From Oscillospiraceae bacterium (GTDB lineage: Bacteria > Bacillota > Clostridia > Oscillospirales > Oscillospiraceae), in NCBI GenBank assembly GCA_017620315.1, contig JAFZQQ010000257.1, positions 1 through 18,312 on the forward strand: DNA of 18,312 bases, in the 5' to 3' direction. Below are positions 1 to 7,250 of this stretch, piece after piece. Each line of letters starts with the position of its first letter. The first letter of the stretch is position 1. A model generated the notes under the pieces. It was not told the DNA's origin. It did no database searches and saw only the letters and a program-made list of their open reading frames with translations. The position numbers and the translations under genes were made by a program.

Positions 1-820
1 TGGAAATACCCTCGTAATCCGAAGAGCAGGCATAGATGGCCGCGTCGTTCACTCTCTCATTGAAATCCGGGCAAAAGCCCATAAAGAACACCTTGTCTTC
101 GATCCGCTTTTCCCTCGCAAGGCTTTTAAGACTGTCAAGCTCTTCACCGATACCGTAGATCTCAAGGCAATAGTCCGGGTGGTTCCTGTGGAAGCGTTCA
201 TAAGCCTCAATCAGCAAAGGAAGATTTTTCTGCGGTCTCAGTCTTGCGGCAGTGACAATGGCCTTGCGCCTTTCGCCCGCAAACCTCTCGGGCAGGGACG
301 GATTTATGGGATTCGTGATGACGACCCCTTTTTTTCTGATCGTCTCCGGGAAATAGTCTTTGGCGTCACCCGTTTGAAAGACGATCCTTGCGGCGCGGTG
401 ATACGAAAGATTTCTCAGCAATCTGCTCGCCTTGCTGTAGGGACAGTTATTGGGATCATTTCGCTCTGAAAAGATAATCGTATTGCGCAAAAAAGCCGAG
501 GCGGCAACGACGATCATCTGCGTGGTAAACGAATACGCAATCACCACGGCATCCGGGTTTTTTCTCAAATAGCCCCTGATATCCGTCAGATATCGTAAAT
601 ATCTGAGCAGCTTGTTTCCGATGCTTTTTCTGTTCAGCGTAATTTCCCTGATTTGGGGATCAAGCGCGAAGGATTCGCCTCCATAGGCATCCTTTTCAAA
701 TTGAATTACCGTAACAGGATGTCCCCGTCGGATCCATTCATTTGAAAGCTCTACGAAAACCCTTTCAGCCCCGTTGTTGCTCAGGGAAAACGAAATGACC
801 AATAATTCACGCGGACTCAA
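1..820 (-). CDS. GT4 family glycosyltransferase, N-terminal 273 residues (partial, runs off left edge)
   Basis: The reading frame opens with TTG at 820-818 and stays open to base 1. The start is supported by an AGGAGA Shine-Dalgarno at 833-828 that overlaps the stop of the upstream gene, about 8 nt before the TTG. There is no ATG near the beginning. The protein has the look of a retaining GT4/GT1 glycosyltransferase. Near residue 15 it reads NNGAERVFVELSNEW, the acceptor-side glycine and helix region. SERNDPN lies around residue 120. The nucleotide-sugar domain opens with VTAARLRPQKNLPLLIEAY. The visible part ends at CSSDYEGIS, exactly where the donor-binding E-x7-E region begins, so roughly the last 90-110 residues are missing. 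It probably adds one sugar of the repeat unit at the cytoplasmic membrane face. Donor and linkage cannot be read from sequence. It is the last visible gene of the polysaccharide operon. Confidence 0.88.
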   Translation of the reverse strand, partial: MSPRELLVISFSLSNNGAERVFVELSNEWIRRGHPVTVIQFEKDAYGGESFALDPQIREITLNRKSIGNKLLRYLRYLTDIRGYLRKNPDAVVIAYSFTTQMIVVAASAFLRNTIIFSERNDPNNCPYSKASRLLRNLSYHRAARIVFQTGDAKDYFPETIRKKGVVITNPINPSLPERFAGERRKAIVTAARLRPQKNLPLLIEAYERFHRNHPDYCLEIYGIGEELDSLKSLAREKRIEDKVFFMGFCPDFNERVNDAAIYACSSDYEGIS

Positions 821-831
821 AACGCTGTCTC

Positions 832-1830
832 CTATAGTTCAAATAATGATTTCTCGGGCAGGATATGGTCAAATGCCGCATTAACTTTTCGCACGCACTC
901 CATAAACTCATCATAGCCCATCTGCGTGTCATTCAGGCACAGCATTTTTGCCTGCTGCTCGTGAATACATCTGCACGCCGCGTCAATATGGTACGCGGCA
1001 ATATTTTTACCGATTTTTGTGGAGCGGGGATAGAAGTTTCCGCTTGCTATCTGCCATTCCTTAAAAAGCCATTGGTTTACATCCGTCATTTCGCGGAATT
1101 TGTGCATACAGGTCTCGTTCAGTATTTCCGGATACTTTGCCCACACCTCCGAAAAAGTGGATTTGCAAAAAGATGTGGGAAGGTGCTGCTGAAGCATTCC
1201 AGGAAATCGCGGACAGGAAAGAAGTATAACGTTTCTCAGGTTGTCAATACCATACTTCAAATTGAACCAGCCGCCCGGGTTTTTCTTTATCACGTCCCGC
1301 ATACTGAACTCATGATTGATCACGCCGATATCGCGAAAAGGAGCCATGATCACCATGTCTTCCATATTATAACAATGGACGTTCATTACCGCTGAATCAC
1401 ATGGTTTTCCCCGATGGAAGAAATCGCTTTTTCGCATTGGTTTAATGATGAACATATCATCATTAAAATACACAAAATGCTCGGACAGGCCCTCAATGCG
1501 ATGCAGATTCAACTCGATCGTGTGGCTGCTGAAGGTTGGCAGATACTGAGGTGGAATATAATCCTTGTGATTCACGATATGCAGCTTGGGATGGTTTGTA
1601 TTGAGCCATTTCGGCAAATGCCCCCATGTTACGAAATGCACCGTTCTGACCCATGGGCAAAATTGCTCTACTCCGCGAAACCAATACTGAAGGTTATCCC
1701 AGTCACGATATCTGTGATCGCTGTCGTCCTCCTCTTTTGTAAGCAGGCCTTTGCATTCATTTTTTTCTTTTCTCCACTCCGGATCGTTTCCATCGACCCA
1801 GATGATAACAAAATCGATATCTTCCCGCAT
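832..1830 (-). CDS. Stealth-family sugar-phosphate transferase (capsule/exopolysaccharide phosphotransferase)
   Basis: This is a 332-residue protein with the conserved blocks of the Stealth family. CR1 is IDFVIIWVDGNDPEW at residues 5-19. CR2 runs from RDWDNLQYWF (about 42) to YFNDDMF (121-127). CR3 lies around HLPTSF (216-221). Characterised members such as streptococcal WefC and meningococcal capsule polymerases transfer hexose- or HexNAc-1-phosphate from a UDP-sugar and make phosphodiester linkages, so this protein probably adds sugar-1-phosphate to the growing repeat unit. The ATG at 1830 is preferred because a GAGG motif lies 8 nt upstream. A TTG two codons earlier (1836) is possible but sits only 2 nt after the same motif. 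It begins 21 nt after the acyltransferase stop and ends 11 nt before the next glycosyltransferase start. There is no signal peptide or membrane segment, which fits a cytoplasmic enzyme. The family call is secure; donor and acceptor are unknown. Confidence 0.9.
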   Translation of the reverse strand: MREDIDFVIIWVDGNDPEWRKEKNECKGLLTKEEDDSDHRYRDWDNLQYWFRGVEQFCPWVRTVHFVTWGHLPKWLNTNHPKLHIVNHKDYIPPQYLPTFSSHTIELNLHRIEGLSEHFVYFNDDMFIIKPMRKSDFFHRGKPCDSAVMNVHCYNMEDMVIMAPFRDIGVINHEFSMRDVIKKNPGGWFNLKYGIDNLRNVILLSCPRFPGMLQQHLPTSFCKSTFSEVWAKYPEILNETCMHKFREMTDVNQWLFKEWQIASGNFYPRSTKIGKNIAAYHIDAACRCIHEQQAKMLCLNDTQMGYDEFMECVRKVNAAFDHILPEKSLFEL

Positions 1831-1851
1831 CTGCAAACCCTCTTCACTTCC

Positions 1852-2904
1852 TTACAAACGCTTTTTTACTTTATGGGCTAATTGTTCCGCAACAAGCCTG
1901 TGAGACAGAAACGCGAAAGCCCCAGTCGCCAGTATGCAAACCGTCAAAACAACAATCATCTGACCGCTGTTTTCAAACCGGCTCATTACATTATTAATCA
2001 CAAAATTGATCACGACCATGTGATAAAGATAAAAGCTGTAGGAATAATCCTTCTTAAAGCGTTTGTGGTATGCAAAGCCGAATCCTGTGACCAACGCAAG
2101 CACAAAAATCGTTGTAACAAGATTATACCTGATTCCGCCGAACAACTCCTTTATCGAGCTGGGCACGGCATATCTCCACAGAATATACAAAGCCAAAACA
2201 GCCCAACGTATCTTAATAAAAACCGGAATCAGCATATCTCTGTTATAGTAAACGATCATACCAAGCAAGAATATCCAGGCAAACGGGATAAAGATACACT
2301 GCAAAAGCTTATAAATAATCTCCGCGTACATGCTCTTGTACAACTCAAGCAAACGATCCAGCAGCATCAGCGCAGCCGCAATGATCAGCTGTGTCCGGAA
2401 TTTCCTTTTGCTCAGCCACTTTGCAGTAAAAATCGCGACAATGTAAAACTGAATATCAGAGGAAATCGTCCATAAGGCTCCATTGGGAACGCCGACTCCA
2501 TAGCCTCTGAACCACGGTACCGTATAAAACTGAAACACTGTCAGTTGCGTCGCAAGGTAAATAATAATGTCTCTGAACCGCACTCCCCTTGCACCCATCG
2601 AAATCAAAATGATCACAAGGTTAAGGAGCACACAAACCCATAGCTCCGGAAATATTCTGAACGCCCTTTTTTTCAAAAAGCTTTTTGTATCATTGTATTC
2701 CAGCGAACGAGCGACAAACAGCCCGCTCATGAAGAAAAAAACCGGAACTCCGCGAACAAAATAGGCCATTTCATTCAGCAAAGAATGATCAAGGTTAAAA
2801 TGCGTCAGGAAATGTCCGAAAAAAACTGTAAATGTGCAAAGCAAACGAATAATGTCCAAACAATTATCGTTAATATCGATACTTTTTTTGTTCATTTTCT
2901 CCAT
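1852..2904 (-). CDS. Integral-membrane O-acyltransferase (Acyltransferase_3/OafA family)
   Basis: This 350-residue, strongly hydrophobic protein has about ten predicted transmembrane segments. The family R-x10-H motif is present as Arg20...His31 (IIRLLCTFTVFFGH). It is followed by GVPVFFFMSGLFVA (52-65), the basic loop KKRAFRIFPELW (78-89) and NGALWTISSDIQFY. Family members move acetyl or other acyl groups onto sugars at or across the cytoplasmic membrane, so this one probably O-acetylates the polymer repeat unit. The first ATG (2904) overlaps the 2-epimerase gene by 13 nt. A second ATG at 2895 gives a classic ATGA overlap with the epimerase stop and follows GGAG by only 3 nt. Either start is plausible, and translational coupling is likely in both cases. 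The gene is clearly AT-rich compared with the right half of the window. Sugar substrate and acyl group cannot be told. Confidence 0.88.
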   Translation of the reverse strand: MEKMNKKSIDINDNCLDIIRLLCTFTVFFGHFLTHFNLDHSLLNEMAYFVRGVPVFFFMSGLFVARSLEYNDTKSFLKKRAFRIFPELWVCVLLNLVIILISMGARGVRFRDIIIYLATQLTVFQFYTVPWFRGYGVGVPNGALWTISSDIQFYIVAIFTAKWLSKRKFRTQLIIAAALMLLDRLLELYKSMYAEIIYKLLQCIFIPFAWIFLLGMIVYYNRDMLIPVFIKIRWAVLALYILWRYAVPSSIKELFGGIRYNLVTTIFVLALVTGFGFAYHKRFKKDYSYSFYLYHMVVINFVINNVMSRFENSGQMIVVLTVCILATGAFAFLSHRLVAEQLAHKVKKRL

Positions 2905-4022
2905 ACCATCTTGTTGATGACGCCCGTATAGCTCTGGATGATTTTGACAACCTTCAGGCTGACATTGTCATCTGTATATGCCGTCACATCAGCGGAGGAA
3001 TAACCGTCGCTGTGCAGGGAGACCGCAAGGTCGACCGCCTGAATGACCTGCTCGGCGGTGATGCTTCCGATGACAAAGACCCCTTTATCCATCGCCTCCG
3101 GCCGCTCTGTGCTCGTTCTGACCGACACCGCCGGGAACTTGAAAAAGGCCCCCTCCTCCGGCACGGTCCCACTGTCTGACACCACGCAGAACGCGTTCTT
3201 TTGCAATTGATTATAGTCGAAGAAGCCAAGGGGCTTATGCTGTATGACCCGACTGTCAAACCGAAAGCCTCTCTGTTCGATGAACTTCCTGCTTCTGGGA
3301 TGACAGGAATAGAGGATCGGCATATCATACATTTCCGCCATCGCGTTCACCGCGTTCATCAGGCTGAAGAAATTCGACTCAATGTCTATGTTTTCCTCCC
3401 TATGGGCGGAAAGAAGGATGTAATTGTTGGATTTCAAGCCGAGTTCCTCCAGCACCGTGCTGGATTCGATTTGCTTTTCATGCGCTTTCAGAACCTCAGC
3501 CATGGGCGAGCCGACAACAAATGTGTACTCCGGCTTTACCCCCGTTTCCAGAATATAGCGGCGGGCATGCTCGGAATAGCAGAGATTCCCGTCGCTTGTG
3601 ACATCAACGATCCTCCTGATGACCTCCTCCGGCAGATTCTCGTCCTTGCAGCGATTCCCCGCCTCCATGTGAAAGATGGGTATTTTCAGCCTTTTGGCGG
3701 AAATGACGCAAAGGCAGGAGTTTGTATCTCCCAAAACAATGACGGCATCAGGTTTCGTCTGCTGCATAAGCTCATACGATTTTGAGATAACATTGCCCAT
3801 TGTCTGACCAAGGTCTTCGCCGACAACATTCAAATAATAATCCGGTTCCCTGATTCCCAAATCATCAAAGAAAATCTTGTTCAATTCATAATCATAGTTC
3901 TGCCCTGTATGAACAAGAATGTGATCAAAGCTGCGGTCTGCTCTTTTGATGATTTCAGACATTTTGATGATTTCCGGCCGCGTGCCTACAATAGTCATCA
4001 GCCGAAGCTTTTTGACAGCCAT
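2892..4022 (-). CDS. Non-hydrolysing UDP-GlcNAc 2-epimerase (WecB/CapG/WbjD family)
   Basis: This 376-residue protein has the normal family length. Typical motifs are GTRPEIIK (13-20), HTGQNYD (38-44), GDTNS (98-102, acidic residue Asp99), HMEAGNR (118-124, Glu120), SAHREENID (205-213, His207) and SDSGTVPEEG (282-291). These match the catalytic and UDP-binding positions known for WecB-type enzymes. In the CapE-CapF-CapG and WbvB-WbvR-WbvD pathways, this family member inverts C2 as the last step towards UDP-L-FucNAc or UDP-L-QuiNAc. That role fits here because the dehydratase and reductase genes lie just upstream. The start at 4022 is fixed by a GGAGG 7 nt upstream and by the conserved N-terminus; an upstream extension to 4130 has no family similarity. 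The gene is separated from the reductase by 130 nt, the largest gap in the operon. It overlaps the acyltransferase start. Confidence 0.92.
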   Translation of the reverse strand: MAVKKLRLMTIVGTRPEIIKMSEIIKRADRSFDHILVHTGQNYDYELNKIFFDDLGIREPDYYLNVVGEDLGQTMGNVISKSYELMQQTKPDAVIVLGDTNSCLCVISAKRLKIPIFHMEAGNRCKDENLPEEVIRRIVDVTSDGNLCYSEHARRYILETGVKPEYTFVVGSPMAEVLKAHEKQIESSTVLEELGLKSNNYILLSAHREENIDIESNFFSLMNAVNAMAEMYDMPILYSCHPRSRKFIEQRGFRFDSRVIQHKPLGFFDYNQLQKNAFCVVSDSGTVPEEGAFFKFPAVSVRTSTERPEAMDKGVFVIGSITAEQVIQAVDLAVSLHSDGYSSADVTAYTDDNVSLKVVKIIQSYTGVINKMVWRK

Positions 4023-4152
4023 CGAAATGCCTCCCTTCCGATTTTGAAAAGATGTTCCATATCCGCGCTGCCGCGTTGGCAGTGAGAAAAGGGGATCCAA
4101 ATTTGGGGGATCAGCGACGGATAACGGCAATGAATCTCAAGCGCAACCGAAG

Positions 4153-5010
4153 CTATGACAGATGATAATGCGGATAAAGCCCCTTGTGGCTTCTCATCCA
4201 CTCCGCAAGCTCAAAAACCATCTGCTCATAATCAGGAATCCTGAAGTCAAACTCCCATCTGGTTCTTTTCAGCGACTTGTCTAAGGAGACCTTATCCGAC
4301 GGCAGTATCTCAACTTCATTGCCCCGCAGGTATTTATTGAACAGCCGGAGAAGGTCAAGCTTTGTAATAGCGCTGTCGGGAACCATGTTGAAAAGGCCAT
4401 GCGCTCTTTCATGAGTCGCGGCTTCCATCGTCTTTGCGAGCTGCAACGTAGTCTGCCCCGTCCAAATGGCGCCGGCATATCCTTGCACCTGCCCTTTTTG
4501 CTGCATAAACCAGTTCAAAAGCCCGATGCCCTTTTCATTGATGTCGGGGCCGACAACGGAATTGCGAAGGGTAAGGTTTTTTTCGTCCTCCAGCTCGCCC
4601 AGGGCTTTTGATCTGTCGTAAAAGGTAATCCCGTCCCGCAGATCATCCTCCGTGTATTGGCCCTTCTCTCCGGAAAAGACGCAATCTGTGCTCATATGAA
4701 TGATCTGCGTATCCGTGCCCTCGGTTATTGAGGCAAGATAGTGCGGAAGGAATGCGTTGAGGTACACCGCATCCGAATGGTTGTTTTCCGCAAACTGGTT
4801 AAGTAGCCCGATGCAGTTGATCACACTGTCGAACTTGTTTTTTCCGACCAGCTCCCTGATAAGCTTCATGTCGGCGGCATCGCCTACAACAGAGTCAACG
4901 AGCTCCGACTTTTTTCTTGCAAAGCCCAGGACTTCATGTCCGCGCTCTTTCAGATAGAGGCTGATCATATGACCGGCCATGCCATTACAGCCCAATACCA
5001 GTATCTTCAT
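4153..5010 (-). CDS. RmlD-like 4-keto sugar nucleotide reductase (SDR), candidate UDP-L-RhaNAc-forming enzyme
   Basis: This 285-residue extended SDR has the cofactor motif GCNGMAG (7-13), STDCVFSG (107-114) and the catalytic YDRSK (Tyr131, Lys135). Length and motifs match the RmlD/dTDP-4-dehydrorhamnose reductase family. It lies between a CapE/FnlA-type dehydratase and a CapG-type 2-epimerase. CapF/FnlB/WbjC normally fills this place, but CapF is about 370 residues with a C-terminal cupin that handles C3 epimerisation. No cupin is present here. In the UDP-L-QuiNAc route (WbvR or QnlA) an RmlD-like reductase acts at this step, giving UDP-L-RhaNAc, which the 2-epimerase converts to UDP-L-QuiNAc. 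The ATG at 5010 matches the conserved MKILVLG beginning. A TTG at 5019 overlapping the dehydratase stop is an alternative. The exact product is inferred from context and domain content, not shown directly. Confidence 0.85.
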   Translation of the reverse strand: MKILVLGCNGMAGHMISLYLKERGHEVLGFARKKSELVDSVVGDAADMKLIRELVGKNKFDSVINCIGLLNQFAENNHSDAVYLNAFLPHYLASITEGTDTQIIHMSTDCVFSGEKGQYTEDDLRDGITFYDRSKALGELEDEKNLTLRNSVVGPDINEKGIGLLNWFMQQKGQVQGYAGAIWTGQTTLQLAKTMEAATHERAHGLFNMVPDSAITKLDLLRLFNKYLRGNEVEILPSDKVSLDKSLKRTRWEFDFRIPDYEQMVFELAEWMRSHKGLYPHYHLS

Positions 5011-5015
5011 CCTGA

Positions 5016-6056
5016 TCAATTACCCCGGTCCAACCGCTCTCTCACATAATCCGTGGTAAGCAGCTTTTGTATGACACCGTCGACATCCAGCCGCACGGTA
5101 TTGTGGCTCGTGTAGGCCTCATCTGCCTGTGTTTGCACTTGTCCTTGGATAAAAAATTTATCGTAATTCAAATCACGGTTATCGGCAGAAACCCGGAAAT
5201 AATCCCCCATGTCCTCGGAACGAAGGCGTTCTTCTGCCGTCAGCAGGGTTTCATACAGCTTTTCGCCATGCCTTGTTCCGATTATTCTCGTACCGGTATC
5301 CTGAAAGAGCTGCTGCACCGCCTTTGCCAGATCACCTATGGTACTCGCATCCGCCTTCTGTACGAAAAGGTCACCGGGTTTAGCATGTTCAAATGCAAAC
5401 TCGACCAAATCGACCGCCTCGTCAAGATTCATCAGGAACCGGGTCATCTCGGGATTGGTGATGGTGATCGGAACCTCAGACTTGATCTGATCGATAAAAA
5501 GCGGGATCACAGAGCCTCTGGAGCACATCACGTTGCCATATCGGGTACAGCAGATGACCGTGTCTCCCCGTTCTGCCGCGACCCTGGCATTCGCTGTTAT
5601 CACATGCTCCATCATCGCCTTGCTGATGCCCATGGCGTTGATCGGATACGCCGCTTTGTCCGTGCTGAGGCACACGACCCGCTTCACGCCAGCCTCAATG
5701 GCGGCGTGAAGCATATTATCGGTACCCTCTATATTCGTTTTCACCGCCTGCATGGGAAAAAACTCACAGGAGGGGACCTGCTTTAATGCCGCCGCATGAA
5801 ACACGAAATCAACGCCCGGCATCGCGTCCCGGATCGACTGCGGGTCTCTGACGTCTCCAATGTAGAATTTGACCTTGGATGCATAATCAGGATGCTTCGA
5901 TTGCAACTCGTGGCGCATGTCATCCTGTTTCTTCTCATCCCGGCTGAAAATGCGGATCTGTTCAATATCGCTTTCCAGAAAGTGCTTCAGCACCGTATTG
6001 CCAAACGAGCCTGTGCCTCCCGTTATCAACAAGGTTGCTCCACAAAACGCCGACAT
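5016..6056 (-). CDS. UDP-GlcNAc 4,6-dehydratase/5-epimerase, CapE/FnlA/WbjB type
   Basis: This 346-residue SDR has the nucleotide-binding TGGTGSFG (12-19) and the family block AALKQVP (89-95). Its active-site segment is STDKA (131-135) followed by MGISK (142-146). The usual SDR YxxxK tyrosine is therefore a methionine (Met142), with Lys146 kept. The same replacement is known in staphylococcal CapE and related enzymes and separates them from PseB/FlaA1, which keep the tyrosine. The enzyme should convert UDP-D-GlcNAc to a 4-keto-6-deoxy-L-arabino sugar nucleotide, the first committed step to UDP-L-FucNAc or UDP-L-QuiNAc. There is no hydrophobic N-terminal domain, unlike the large WbpM/CapD proteins. 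The start lies 3 nt after the glycosyltransferase stop, with AGGTGG inside the end of that gene as a likely ribosome binding site. The next gene's start region touches its stop. Confidence 0.92.
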   Translation of the reverse strand: MSAFCGATLLITGGTGSFGNTVLKHFLESDIEQIRIFSRDEKKQDDMRHELQSKHPDYASKVKFYIGDVRDPQSIRDAMPGVDFVFHAAALKQVPSCEFFPMQAVKTNIEGTDNMLHAAIEAGVKRVVCLSTDKAAYPINAMGISKAMMEHVITANARVAAERGDTVICCTRYGNVMCSRGSVIPLFIDQIKSEVPITITNPEMTRFLMNLDEAVDLVEFAFEHAKPGDLFVQKADASTIGDLAKAVQQLFQDTGTRIIGTRHGEKLYETLLTAEERLRSEDMGDYFRVSADNRDLNYDKFFIQGQVQTQADEAYTSHNTVRLDVDGVIQKLLTTDYVRERLDRGN

Positions 6057-6059
6057 TTC

Positions 6060-7250
6060 TTAAAAAACCACCTTTTTAAATTCGCTTTCAAGTTTTTCCA
6101 TGATTATTTTTCTGCTGAAATGTGCGATAAAGTACTCTCTGGCCTTCTCACCACAGCTCCTGAACTGCTCTCTGTTTTCAACGAACCGCTTCATTGCGTC
6201 CGCCAGACCGTCTTTATCCCCCGCTCTCACGCAGATCCCGCAGCCGGATTCATCGATTACATCCCGGGCAGAGCCGTCGATCATGCCTATGATCGGCTTT
6301 CCGGCTGCCATATAGCCCTGAACCTTTGAAGGCAACGTAAGGCCCGTCTGGTTGTCCGCATTCAGTGAAACCAGGCAAGCATCGGCAAGCGAATAGTAAA
6401 CCGGCATTTCTTCAACCGGTCTGCGCCCATAAAAGATGACGATGTCATCCAATCCGTGGGACGCAACGTAGGTCTTCATCTCGTCGAGTACGGCCCCATC
6501 CCCCACAAAATGCACCTTGAAACCCGGCGTCTCCCTGATCTTATACACCGCCTCCAAAACGGCCATCAAGTCCTGCGCAATGCCAAGATTTCCCATAAAG
6601 ACAAAATCCACTGTATCATCGTTCGTCGTGAAATCCTGTGAAAGGTATGTTTCATCGGCAAAGGCAGGGATGTAAACCAGCTTGTCCTCGTGAATACCAT
6701 GTACCTCTCTGAGGTATGGCAAAAAGCTCTTTGACTGGATGATGACACTTTGCGCCGATCGGTATATTTTCCCGCTCACCCGCTTCATCAGTTTGAAAAC
6801 AGCGTTGTTTTCATTCCTGATGTACATCTTCATCGACTCGGGCCAGAGATCGCAGCAGTACAACACAAGAGGGACCCTGTGTTTATTCGCATACTTTATC
6901 CCCGGTATCGCCATCAGCACCGGGGAAAGCTGATATACAAAGACCATGTCGAACTCGTCCTGAAGGTTTTTTGCCTTATGTATCGCAGAGAGAACAAAGC
7001 TGAAATAGTTGATTGCAAGATGTACCGGTCCCTTTTTCCGTCCGACCTCATGGCAGCGGAGCACATGAACTCCGTTTACAAGCTCGTCGCGGCGGCCCTT
7101 TTTATACTCCTCTGGGATGATCCCTGTCGGATAATTGGGAAGCCCCGTCAAAACCGTAACGTCAAAGCCGTCCTTTGCCAGCTGTTCACAGATAGGGGTG
7201 ATTTGAAAGTTTTCCGGATAATAGTATTGGCATACTACCAGTATCTTCAT
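6060..7250 (-). CDS. WbuB-like GT4 glycosyltransferase, candidate L-HexNAc transferase
   Basis: This is a 396-residue retaining glycosyltransferase. Its N-terminus VVCQYYYPENFQ (5-16), GLPNYPTG (36-43), DLWPES (134-139), the Rossmann entry VFMGNLGIAQD (217-227) and the donor-binding stretch GLTLPSKVQGYMAAGKPI (303-320) match the WbuB-like subgroup of GT4. E. coli O26 WbuB and related CapL-type enzymes move an L-FucNAc residue onto the lipid-linked first sugar. In this operon the same step probably uses the L-sugar nucleotide made by the next three genes. The ATG at 7250 forms an ATGA overlap with the stop of the upstream SDR gene, so the two are probably translationally coupled. No transmembrane segment stands out, and the enzyme should act at the cytoplasmic face on an undecaprenyl-PP-sugar. 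The family call is firm; the donor is inferred. Confidence 0.9.
   Translation of the reverse strand: MKILVVCQYYYPENFQITPICEQLAKDGFDVTVLTGLPNYPTGIIPEEYKKGRRDELVNGVHVLRCHEVGRKKGPVHLAINYFSFVLSAIHKAKNLQDEFDMVFVYQLSPVLMAIPGIKYANKHRVPLVLYCCDLWPESMKMYIRNENNAVFKLMKRVSGKIYRSAQSVIIQSKSFLPYLREVHGIHEDKLVYIPAFADETYLSQDFTTNDDTVDFVFMGNLGIAQDLMAVLEAVYKIRETPGFKVHFVGDGAVLDEMKTYVASHGLDDIVIFYGRRPVEEMPVYYSLADACLVSLNADNQTGLTLPSKVQGYMAAGKPIIGMIDGSARDVIDESGCGICVRAGDKDGLADAMKRFVENREQFRSCGEKAREYFIAHFSRKIIMEKLESEFKKVVF

Noticed and set aside
4023..4130. Upstream extension of the 2-epimerase gene
   Set aside because: The additional 36 residues are unlike the family, while the ATG at 4022 has a perfect GGAGG at good spacing.
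3998..4201. A 67-codon minus-strand frame spanning the gap between reductase and 2-epimerase; considered as a remnant of the missing CapF cupin
   Set aside because: It has no ribosome binding site and overlaps both neighbours. Its product shows no cupin-like pattern, and the gap is far too short for a cupin domain.
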